The notes beneath the pieces were generated by a model. That model saw nothing but the letters and a program-made list of their open reading frames with translations. It searched no databases and had not been told where the DNA came from. Both the position numbers and the translations under genes were made by a program. From positions 1-9,424 of the forward strand of contig JAZDJJ010000102.1 of the NCBI GenBank assembly GCA_043804035.1: a stretch of DNA of 9,424 nt, written 5' to 3'. Below, in pieces: positions 1 through 6,404 of this stretch. Position 1 is the stretch's first letter, and each line of letters starts with the position of its first letter. The DNA comes from JAZDJJ01 sp043804035 (GTDB lineage: Bacteria; Bacteroidota; Bacteroidia; Palsa-948).

Positions 1-152
1 CAGATATCCACATAATGTTTGAGAATATTTTTTTCTCCTTTTATTCCTTCCTTCGCCATAAGAGATGGATTGGTTGTAACACCATCAAGCACGCCTAATG
101 ATTGTGCTTCTTTTATTTGTTCTATGTTGGCGGTATCAATAAAAAATTTCAT
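1..152 (-). CDS. fsa: Fructose-6-phosphate aldolase / small transaldolase, N-terminal part (runs off window)
   Basis: Only the first 50 codons are present; the gene continues beyond base 1. The translation begins MKFFIDTANIEQIKEA and continues with the hallmark GVTTNPSLMAKEG at residues 24-36. This matches the first beta strand and TTNPS loop of the short class I aldolase family (FSA/TalC, usually about 215-220 residues). Asp6, Thr26 and Asn28 sit where E. coli FSA has its active-site residues. The Schiff-base lysine (about residue 85) lies outside the window. The family includes enzymes cleaving fructose 6-phosphate to dihydroxyacetone and glyceraldehyde 3-phosphate, and true transaldolases of the pentose phosphate pathway. 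The visible part cannot separate the two, so the symbol is provisional. The protein should be cytosolic. The ATG at 152-150 is 70 bp after mltG, with a possible promoter of its own in the gap. Confidence 0.93.
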   Translation of the reverse strand, partial: MKFFIDTANIEQIKEAQSLGVLDGVTTNPSLMAKEGIKGEKNILKHYVDI

Positions 153-197
153 AAAGATTCAGATAATTAGTGAGTGAGTATAAATATTGTAAATAGA

Positions 198-205
198 CAA
201 ATGTA
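198..205 (-). promoter_or_regulatory. Candidate Bacteroidota -7 promoter box for the aldolase gene
   Basis: Read on the minus strand, the 70-bp gap between mltG and the aldolase gene contains TACATTTG, an exact match to the Bacteroidota -7 consensus TAnnTTTG. It would start transcription near base 190 and give a leader of about 40 nt. I see no TTTG -33 box at the usual distance upstream, where the DNA is simply AT-rich. Such boxes occur by chance in DNA of this composition, so this is a candidate only. Confidence 0.35.
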
Positions 206-222
206 AAAAATGATTCATATTT

Positions 223-1281
223 CTATCGTATAATTTTATTTTCATTCAATGCTTTACGATATTTTTCTGCGTTATGATTATGTTCATTAAGTGTTTTTGC
301 AAAATTATGTTTACCTGAAAAATCTTCTTTAGCGCACATATAAAGAAAATCGTTTTGTTGAAAATCAAGGACAGCATCAATGGAAGAAATTTTTGGAATT
401 GTGATTGGACCAGGAGGAAGTCCTATATGCTTATAGGTATTATATGGCGAATCAATTTCTTTATCTTTATCAAGCAATCGCTGAATGGAAAAATCTTTAA
501 GAATAAATTTTAATATTGGGTCACTTTGCAAAGCCATTCCTATCCTGATACGATTGAGATACAATCCGGCAATTATTTTTCTTTCGTCAGAAAATCGTAA
601 CTGTTCTTCTTGTACAATTGATGCAAGGATTGAAACCTGCGATTGTGTTAATTTAAGTTTTTTTGCTTTTACTTTTCGTTCTTCATTCCAGAATATTTTA
701 TATTCTTTTTCCATCATGGCAATAAACTTTTTTGCTGAAGTGTTCCAATAAAATTTGTATGAGTTTGGGATAAAGAGAATAAGAACTGTTTCGGAATTTA
801 TTCCAAAATTTTCTTTCAGATATTGATTGTTGTTCAGCAGAGCAATCAGTTCGGCAGAATCCACTTCCATCTTATGACAAATACGAGAAACTAATTGTTC
901 TTTTGTACGTATATTATTGAGGTTTATAGTTACCTGTTCTTGTAATCCTGCTTTCAATATATTAAGGAGTTCGTTATTGCTCATCCTTGCAAGGATACGG
1001 TAACTTCCTGGTTTTATTTTGTCTTTGTATTTTTTTATTTTTTCCAGCAGGGCAAATGATTTTTCATTTTTCAAAATTTTTTTTTCTGCAAAAATCCTGA
1101 GCACATCTTCATACTTTGACCCGGTAGGAATATAAATAATAACTGATCTTTTTTCTCCGAGCGAAACATTGGGCAGGTATATTATCCTATAGCCAACATA
1201 AAAAAGAATTCCTCCTGTAAAAAGAAGAAAAAATAAAATCCAGAGGATTATCTTTTTTAATTTTGACTTTTTTTTACTCAC
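223..1281 (-). CDS. mltG: Endolytic peptidoglycan transglycosylase MltG (YceG-like)
   Basis: MltG cuts nascent glycan strands inside the chain at the outer face of the inner membrane and helps set glycan length. The 352-residue product fits the family (about 340-360). It has a lysine-rich cytoplasmic N-terminus (residues 2-10), one membrane anchor (about 11-30), a LysM-like region (about 45-120) and the YceG catalytic domain (about 150-345). Family landmarks are ILASIVQEEQ (218-227), where I align Glu226 with the catalytic glutamate of E. coli MltG, then GLYLNRIRIGMALQSDP (239-255), SPYNTY..GLPPGPI (278-292) and the closing HNFAKTLNEHN (325-335). The start codon is GTG at 1281-1279; the first internal Met is residue 100, so no ATG alternative keeps the anchor. 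The start overlaps the end of the acetyltransferase gene by 8 bp, suggesting translational coupling. The stop is TAG at 223-225. Confidence 0.95.
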   Translation of the reverse strand: MSKKKSKLKKIILWILFFLLFTGGILFYVGYRIIYLPNVSLGEKRSVIIYIPTGSKYEDVLRIFAEKKILKNEKSFALLEKIKKYKDKIKPGSYRILARMSNNELLNILKAGLQEQVTINLNNIRTKEQLVSRICHKMEVDSAELIALLNNNQYLKENFGINSETVLILFIPNSYKFYWNTSAKKFIAMMEKEYKIFWNEERKVKAKKLKLTQSQVSILASIVQEEQLRFSDERKIIAGLYLNRIRIGMALQSDPILKFILKDFSIQRLLDKDKEIDSPYNTYKHIGLPPGPITIPKISSIDAVLDFQQNDFLYMCAKEDFSGKHNFAKTLNEHNHNAEKYRKALNENKIIR

Positions 1282-1807
1282 TGTTTATAGTGATTAATTG
1301 CATGAGGTATTCATCAGTAAATTTATTTCTGATTCTTATCCAATCTTTTTTTTTCCCGACAATTTTGAATTTATGTTTTAAAAAAAAATTCAAACTGATT
1401 TTATTATCAGTGGCAACATTGCAGTAAAGTTGGTGAAGATTTAATTTTTCAAAACAATATTTAATGAGAATAGAAAGCGATTCGGATGCGTAATTATTAT
1501 TACGATTTTTTTTGTCTGCAATCAAAATTCCAATTCCTGCTCTGCTGTGGTTTGGATCAAAGTCAAAGAGATCAATACAGCCAATAGCCATATTTTTTTT
1601 GGAAGTTTTGCAAATCATCAATCTTAATTGCTTCGTTGTATAAATATCATTATGTGAATTCTCAATATAATCCTGAATATTTTTTTTTGAAAAAGGAGTG
1701 AGCGTGTTGCTTACTTTCCAAATTTCAGAATTGTTTTCCCATTTATATAACAATTCAACATCGCTTGGTTCAATTGAGCGAAGAGTAATTAATTTTCCTG
1801 AAAGCAT
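1274..1807 (-). CDS. GNAT-family N-acetyltransferase (RimJ/RimL-like)
   Basis: The product (177 residues) has the GNAT fold order: an opening strand LITLRSIEPSDVELLYKWEN (6-25), a central strand AIGCIDLFDFDP (74-85), GIGILIADKKNRNNNYASES (91-110) leading into the acetyl-CoA-binding helix, and LHQLYCNVATDNKISLNFFLKHKFKIVG (124-151), typical of RimJ/RimL-like members. The substrate cannot be predicted. The pyrophosphate-binding loop, usually [Q/R]xxGx[G/A], reads RNNNYA (102-107) and so lacks the usual glycine. I chose the ATG at 1807-1805 because the protein then starts MLSGKLITLR like other family members. An in-frame ATG at 1876 would add 23 unlike residues and overlap the upstream gene by 47 bp. 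With the chosen start, 22 bp separate it from the upstream gene. Its TAA overlaps the GTG of mltG. Confidence 0.9.
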   Translation of the reverse strand: MLSGKLITLRSIEPSDVELLYKWENNSEIWKVSNTLTPFSKKNIQDYIENSHNDIYTTKQLRLMICKTSKKNMAIGCIDLFDFDPNHSRAGIGILIADKKNRNNNYASESLSILIKYCFEKLNLHQLYCNVATDNKISLNFFLKHKFKIVGKKKDWIRIRNKFTDEYLMQLITINSE

Positions 1808-1829
1808 AGAACTAATATACGAATGATAA

Positions 1830-2327
1830 TTATATTGTAACAAAAGAATACTCACGAATGGCTTCGTAAATATCATTCATAGAATATTTTTTTAATAACA
1901 GCGAATTTCCGATGAGATGTTTGTCTAAATTTATTTGATAATATTCTTTCACGACTTTTTGTTCTTGCAATTTCGGAAGAAGGTCGAAAATAAGATGAAT
2001 ACTTTTTTTATCTATTTCGTAAACCGAATGACAAAAATCACGAATAGGAGCAAGGCAGGTTGCAAATCCAATGTCTACGCACGGATAAAAGAGCGTGCAT
2101 TTGCGGATAACATTTTTCAATTGTTCCATTGTGAAAAACTGTGGTAGCGCAAGTTTGATAAAAATAGTTTCAATATTTCTTTTGCGAATGAATGTGAGTA
2201 AAGTAAAAAGATTTCCATCCACAGTTGCACCTTTTACGCTGAGGGTAAATATTTTTCCATTTATGGAAATAAGCAGATGAGGTGGAATGCGTGTGGCGTA
2301 AAGCAAAACAAGATATACATCATTCAT
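1830..2327 (-). CDS. Protein of unknown function, 165 residues
   Basis: I do not recognise a named family. The product looks like a compact soluble alpha/beta protein, with no signal peptide and no membrane segment. It opens with strand-rich sequence (VYLVLLYATRIPPHLLISI, 4-22), then GKIFTLSVKGATVDGNLFTLL (24-44), a strand IETIFIKLALP (52-62), and a central segment YPCVDIGFATCLAPIRDFCHSVYEI (81-105). It ends in charged helices. Four cysteines (77, 83, 91, 99) cluster in the middle, but their spacing matches no zinc or iron-sulfur motif I know. I prefer the ATG at 2327-2325; the reading frame stays open to a TTG at 2381 that would add 18 residues of weaker character. It is the first gene of a tight cluster, 22 bp before the acetyltransferase gene and 190 bp after the SMC-like gene. 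Coding potential is well supported by its length and close packing with its neighbours. Confidence 0.75.
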   Translation of the reverse strand: MNDVYLVLLYATRIPPHLLISINGKIFTLSVKGATVDGNLFTLLTFIRKRNIETIFIKLALPQFFTMEQLKNVIRKCTLFYPCVDIGFATCLAPIRDFCHSVYEIDKKSIHLIFDLLPKLQEQKVVKEYYQINLDKHLIGNSLLLKKYSMNDIYEAIREYSFVTI

Positions 2328-2404
2328 TAGTAACACTTCATTGGCTGGAATGATACTGGAGATTTTGTAAGATGTTTCCAAATGTGTTTTTTTTAACTAT
2401 TTTA

Positions 2405-2426
2405 TTAAGAAATGATTCTTTCTTAA
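2405..2426. repeat. Short perfect inverted repeat in the gap below the SMC-like gene
   Basis: TTAAGAAA and TTTCTTAA form perfect 8-bp arms around a 6-base loop, about 90 bp after the stop of the SMC-like gene and 78 bp before the ATG of the next. The stem has only two G:C pairs and is not followed by a clean T-run on the minus strand, so it is a poor intrinsic terminator. An operator-type palindrome is equally possible. Confidence 0.35.
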
Positions 2427-2517
2427 AATTATTTTTGTGGATTTTATACTTGTTAAATATGGCTTCTCAAAAATTGTTGTTCATAATTAAAAGTGCAATA
2501 TTGGATTATTAGGTTTT

Positions 2518-5500
2518 TTATATCTCTTGATTGTTTGAGAAATTATTATTTTCATTTTTGATTTCAGAATCATTTTCTGTATCAGATTTTGTTTCGCTGA
2601 TTTTTTTTTCTTTCTCAAATGCAGACAAATACTTCTGCTTCCTTTGTTCATTGCATTCAATTACGTTTATAGTAGATTCTGTTAATTCCGGCGAACCAAT
2701 TTTTTCAGTAACAGTTTCTTTCACAGTGCCTAATAAATATTCTTCTAATCGCTGCTTGTTATTACGTGTGCAAAAGAAACTCATAGGTTGATAATTGATG
2801 TTTTTGTCTTTTCCGCGGATGAGCATGTGTAAAAACCATTCACTCTCGGAGTATGAGCCAAAGGGTTTAGGAGTCATCGTCATTAATTGATAGTTAAAAA
2901 TTTTTGCAATTTCAGGAAATAGACCAAAGTTGGTATCGTCAATGTTTGACAACTCTTCTATAATGATGAATCGGATACCAGGGCGGTTCTTATCTTTTTG
3001 TATGATAGACATTCTGCCAATGCAAAGCAGTGCGATAGCCGTGTACGCTTCACCACCGCTACCTGAATAACGGCTATTCATGTCGTCATACAATCCCACG
3101 CGCAGATTAAAATAAAATTTCGGATCTAGCAAGTCATAAATATCGCAGTCATGAATATTGTTAATACTTTGAGCAATATTGGTGATGAGTTTTTTCGGAG
3201 AATTTTCTTCGTTTTGCAAAACAGAGGGAACAAAAAGTTTTGTTGAGATGCGCTGGTCTTTTGCGCGATCACGCATCTTGCGTATCCAATCAATAGTAAT
3301 GTCTTTTCGTTCATTGAAATCAATTTGAAAGTGATACACACCACTTATTCTGTTTTCCCAAAAGAAAAAGTTCAATTCAGTAACAAGTTTGCGAAATGAA
3401 TTAAACTGCGATTCCACTTTTTTAAAAACATCCACAATGATAGTAAGTTGAAGATCGCCAAACTTTTTTAGTTCTTCATTCAATCGTTCTAATTCAGGAG
3501 ATAATCCATCCATGCCAAGTTTTCCGCAGAGGATATTTACTAATGTGTGGAAATTATATTTGTCCACCCGTAGTTCCTGACTTTTATTTCCTTTTGTTTC
3601 TTCAAACGTTTCCGTTACGCGAGTGAACTCTTCGTAATATTCTTCATGTTGCTGAAAATCTTTCTGCCGAAGATGCTCAATAATTGTTTCATTCAGATTA
3701 TCTATCACAAATGTTTGTTCAGTAAACACAACTCCTGTTTCAGATTCAAAAGCAAGTTTCTTTTCGGAAAAAATTCTGTTAAGTTCTTCCACTTGTTGCT
3801 GAAGAATTGACTCGTTATTTTTGAGCTCTTTAAGTTTTAATTCCGTAATGATGAGTGCTTTTTCAGAAATTATTTTTTGTTCGGCAAGACGCTTGATAAT
3901 AGATTCATACTGCTCTTTTAATTCTGCCAACTCTGTAATTTCTTTTTCTTTAAATCTTTCATCTTCTACAATTGGCAATGTGTTTGTTTCACAATTCAGT
4001 TTATTTAAATTGTACTCACAATTATTCAACGATTGAACGATTGACTTAATTTTATTTACAATGTCAGATTGTTTTTTTGCTACTTCAATTATTTCTTTGT
4101 CAGCAATAAAAAATTTATTTCTAAATTTTTCGATTTCTTGAATATCTTTCAAATGGTTTGCTATCTGTGCCATTTTTTCTTCTGTGAGTGCAATATCTAT
4201 TTCATATTCTTGTATTGTCTGACGATTTTTATAGATTGCTGAAAGTTCCGGATTAAATCCGATGTGAGTTAGCTCATCAGAAAGTCGTTCAATGGTTTTT
4301 AATTCAATATGAGAAATACACAATGTAGCATGAATTTCTTTTTTATCTTTTTCTATTATTGTTTTTAAATTTTGAGAATCTTTAAAACGTTGCTTTGTAA
4401 TGTATGGAACAAATTCCCTGATTTCGCCTAATTTAAGCCAAATGCCTTTTTCATCTTCTTCGTAAGAGTTCAACAACAATTCAGTATTTACTGTATATCG
4501 TTCTCCTGATTTCGCTTTCTCAAGTTTATTGATGCTCACTTCTTTCAGATACATCAGCAATGTTTCCTGTGCGAGAGAGAGCGGCTTGTTATTTTGAATT
4601 GCCCAGTGAAAAAAAGAATCTTCTCGTGTGCCTTCAAATAATTCCAGAAGTGTTTCCAGTTGTTCTATCTGCTGGGGAAGTTCATTTAGTTTGTTCTGAT
4701 AATATTCCGATGCTGTTTGATATTCTTCTGTTGTCCAGAGAGAATTTACAAATTCACTCAATGAGGCAATGGAAAGAAGTTTATGAAGTTTTTGTTTTTT
4801 ATCACGATAGTCGATTTGCTCTTTCAATTTATTTTTAATCGCTTCAATATTTTTATATTTTTTATAAAGTGGTTCTATAGAAGAAAGTAAATTAAGGAAT
4901 ACTCTGAGTTTATCTACTTCTTTTTTCTTTATCTCAATTTTTTCATCACTGTATTCATGTTTCAAACTTTCATATTTATTTTTCAACAAAAGACAAATGT
5001 TTTTAAGATTAAGATTGTATTTGTAAAACTCTCCTGTATATTCATTCTGTTCGTTTCTGTGTTTGTTGAAATCATGAGAAAAGGTTTCTATCAGATTTTT
5101 GTTTCTGTTGAATTGAACGAGTAACTGGTTGTATTTTTCAAAAGCAAAAAATGTTTCTGTTTTTAAAAAAGTATGATGTGCATCAACAGATTTTTGATAA
5201 ATAGTTTTAAGAGTAAAAAGTTTTTTTTGTTTTTGCTGTAATTCCTGTGCGTAATTAAAATTCTGACGGTATTGTTTGAGCAAATTTTCTAATTGTTCTT
5301 TCTGTTCTTCAAAAGTTTTTCTTATTTCTTCATTGTCTTCAAATAAAAAGTTCTGTAAACTTTTTGAATTGGTGATGTCCAATGTTTTCGCGCGGGAGAA
5401 CGATTGTAAAATTTTTGCAAATGTTTTCAGATTATCCGGACGAGTGAGATTGATGGGCAGGATGTTGTTTTTGTAAAGCAAGTCGTAATACAGCATCATT

Positions 5501-6036
5501 CCTTCCATGTGTAAAAAGTCATGCAAATGCAATCCTTTTTTTTCTTTTAGATGTTTGGCAAGGTCGTGCAGGTCTATCATCTTTTTACTGGTTCCGATAG
5601 TATCTATTTTCATGAAATCATCAGGAGAAAGCGGACAATCAAATGGTTCTAAATGTTTATCTCCAAAATTTTCTCCTCGCTGAATAACGAAAGGTCGTAG
5701 TGGAATACGGGGTACTTTTGGAATATAAACACCAATAGTAATAAACTTACCAGCACTTTTTTCAATATTCAGATACGAATATGCAAACTGGATATAATCT
5801 TTGTTTAGCGGAATTCCTTCCACTCTTCTTTCTCCTTTGTCAATTCCTTCGGTGCCGGGTTTCCATAGGTCTCTTCGTGGAATAAAAATCAATTGCATTA
5901 AATCGGCAATGATGGATTTGCCAAGTCCGTTGTTTCCCGTAAAGTCGGTGCGTACCGAATGAAAATGATATTCAGAATTAAAATGTTGTCTGATGCCTAC
6001 TGTGCAAAGTGAATAGATTTTTGGATAAGTAGCCAT
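2518..6036 (-). CDS. Orphan SMC/SbcC-like coiled-coil ATPase
   Basis: This 1172-residue protein has the split-head plan of SMC/Rad50/MukB-type ATPases. An N-terminal head half (1-220) holds the Walker A GNNGLGKS at 34-41. Long charged coiled coil follows (about 235-465), then a less helical segment resembling a hinge (about 470-555, with YEEDEKGIWLKLGEIREFVP at 525-544), and a second coiled coil (about 556-860). The C-terminal head half has a signature SGSGGEA at 991-997, a Walker B FIIIEE at 1023-1028 and a D-loop-like SNIDD at 1030-1034. The final 50 residues are a hydrophilic Asn/Glu/Lys-rich tail. Walker B has Glu1027-Glu1028 where Asp-Glu is usual. Such proteins dimerise through ATP-bound heads and act on DNA. 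Relatives work in repair (SbcC), chromosome organisation (MukB) and plasmid defence (Wadjet JetC). None of their partners is visible: the neighbours are an outer-membrane protein gene and the unknown/GNAT/mltG cluster. The ATG at 6036 places Walker A at a normal depth. Confidence 0.82.
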   Translation of the reverse strand: MATYPKIYSLCTVGIRQHFNSEYHFHSVRTDFTGNNGLGKSIIADLMQLIFIPRRDLWKPGTEGIDKGERRVEGIPLNKDYIQFAYSYLNIEKSAGKFITIGVYIPKVPRIPLRPFVIQRGENFGDKHLEPFDCPLSPDDFMKIDTIGTSKKMIDLHDLAKHLKEKKGLHLHDFLHMEGMMLYYDLLYKNNILPINLTRPDNLKTFAKILQSFSRAKTLDITNSKSLQNFLFEDNEEIRKTFEEQKEQLENLLKQYRQNFNYAQELQQKQKKLFTLKTIYQKSVDAHHTFLKTETFFAFEKYNQLLVQFNRNKNLIETFSHDFNKHRNEQNEYTGEFYKYNLNLKNICLLLKNKYESLKHEYSDEKIEIKKKEVDKLRVFLNLLSSIEPLYKKYKNIEAIKNKLKEQIDYRDKKQKLHKLLSIASLSEFVNSLWTTEEYQTASEYYQNKLNELPQQIEQLETLLELFEGTREDSFFHWAIQNNKPLSLAQETLLMYLKEVSINKLEKAKSGERYTVNTELLLNSYEEDEKGIWLKLGEIREFVPYITKQRFKDSQNLKTIIEKDKKEIHATLCISHIELKTIERLSDELTHIGFNPELSAIYKNRQTIQEYEIDIALTEEKMAQIANHLKDIQEIEKFRNKFFIADKEIIEVAKKQSDIVNKIKSIVQSLNNCEYNLNKLNCETNTLPIVEDERFKEKEITELAELKEQYESIIKRLAEQKIISEKALIITELKLKELKNNESILQQQVEELNRIFSEKKLAFESETGVVFTEQTFVIDNLNETIIEHLRQKDFQQHEEYYEEFTRVTETFEETKGNKSQELRVDKYNFHTLVNILCGKLGMDGLSPELERLNEELKKFGDLQLTIIVDVFKKVESQFNSFRKLVTELNFFFWENRISGVYHFQIDFNERKDITIDWIRKMRDRAKDQRISTKLFVPSVLQNEENSPKKLITNIAQSINNIHDCDIYDLLDPKFYFNLRVGLYDDMNSRYSGSGGEAYTAIALLCIGRMSIIQKDKNRPGIRFIIIEELSNIDDTNFGLFPEIAKIFNYQLMTMTPKPFGSYSESEWFLHMLIRGKDKNINYQPMSFFCTRNNKQRLEEYLLGTVKETVTEKIGSPELTESTINVIECNEQRKQKYLSAFEKEKKISETKSDTENDSEIKNENNNFSNNQEI

Positions 6037-6126
6037 ACGATTTATAATTTCAGATTTGCGATATATTGGAAAAGCAAAGCAGGTTAAGATTTTCCGTTAG
6101 TGGCGTATAAATTCATTATTGACTGA

Positions 6127-6163
6127 CAAAAATAGTGAAATAAAAATACCGTTGTATAGCAAA
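6127..6163 (-). promoter_or_regulatory. Candidate promoter of the SMC-like ATPase gene
   Basis: On the minus strand, TATTTTTG (6134-6127) matches the Bacteroidota -7 consensus TAnnTTTG exactly, and a TTTG (6163-6160) lies upstream as a possible -33 box. The 25-nt spacer is longer than the roughly 19-21 nt usually seen, which weakens the call. Transcription would begin near 6120 and leave a leader of about 84 nt. Confidence 0.35.
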
Positions 6164-6317
6164 AATTTACCGAAGTATTATTTTATTACTTTCTGATTTC
6201 AGAATAAAAATGTAACATAATTAACTATTATTTTGAAAAGAATGTCTTGTAAAAAAATAGGAACTTTTCTTGAAAATTTAACTTGATAATTCCCTGTAGC
6301 TTGCAACAGAGATTCCT

Positions 6318-6376
6318 CTGTCATTCTAAACGAAGTGAAGAATCTTATAGATATTTCGCTTCGCTCAATATGACAG
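6318..6376. repeat. 59-bp near-perfect inverted repeat (interspersed palindrome)
   Basis: Arms 6318-6345 and 6349-6376 are each 28 bp, pair at 21 of 28 positions and surround a 3-base loop; several mismatches become G:U pairs in RNA. The outer ends are CTGTCAT and ATGACAG. The CGAAGnGAA core is shared by both arms. A further AGATTCCTC at 6310-6318 matches the complement of the inner left-arm end (GAAGAATCT, 6337-6345) at 8 of 9 positions, as if the unit were nested. The structure resembles non-coding palindromic repeats common between genes in Bacteroidota genomes. It has no T-run after either arm, so a terminator role is not obvious. Confidence 0.75.
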
Positions 6377-6382
6377 TTTGAT

Positions 6383-6404
6383 ACCCTATGGCTTGCCGCG
6401 GGGT
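6383..6404. repeat. GC-rich palindrome spanning the stop codon of the DUF5916 gene
   Basis: ACCCTATGGC and GCCGCGGGGT form 10-bp arms around TT, with one A/C mismatch and two G:T pairs; this is the most GC-rich spot in the neighbourhood. On the plus strand it is followed by TGTTTATTTTTTTT, giving the shape of an intrinsic terminator pointing right. However, no plus-strand gene precedes it. On the minus strand it encodes the final Pro-Arg-Gly-Lys-Pro and the TAG stop of the DUF5916 protein. Confidence 0.6.

Larger units (their letters stand above)
6037..6385. other. Gene-free gap between the DUF5916 and SMC-like genes
   Basis: These 349 bp contain no convincing reading frame on either strand. 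They hold, from the SMC-like gene outward, about 80 bp of presumed leader, a candidate promoter (6127-6163), roughly 130 bp of featureless AT-rich DNA, a 59-bp palindromic repeat (6318-6376), and part of a GC-rich palindrome that also forms the end of the DUF5916 gene. The gap and promoter suggest that the SMC-like gene is transcribed independently. Confidence 0.6.

Noticed and set aside
485..751. Plus-strand open frame of 88 codons antisense to mltG.
   Set aside because: It lies wholly inside a well-supported gene on the other strand, and its translation has no domain-like pattern. The other plus-strand frames at 1935-2280, 2531-2791, 3821-5476 and 8159-8617 are rejected for the same reason.
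1808..1876. Upstream ATG (1876) as the start of the GNAT gene.
   Set aside because: It would add 23 residues unlike the family N-terminus and overlap the preceding gene by 47 bp. The ATG at 1807 gives a standard GNAT start.
2328..2381. TTG at 2381 as the start of the unknown 165-residue protein.
   Set aside because: A rare start codon with no supporting signal; the ATG at 2327 directly precedes the structured part of the protein.
3126..3344. Minus-strand 72-codon frame inside the SMC-like gene.
   Set aside because: It is an alternative frame of a conserved head region with Walker and signature motifs in the main frame, so it is a shadow.
2518..6036. Calling the SMC-like gene a Wadjet JetC or SbcC.
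   Set aside because: Head architecture is shared, but the N-terminal head sequence does not resemble those families as I know them. No jetA, jetB, jetD or sbcD gene is adjacent. A family name would go beyond the evidence.
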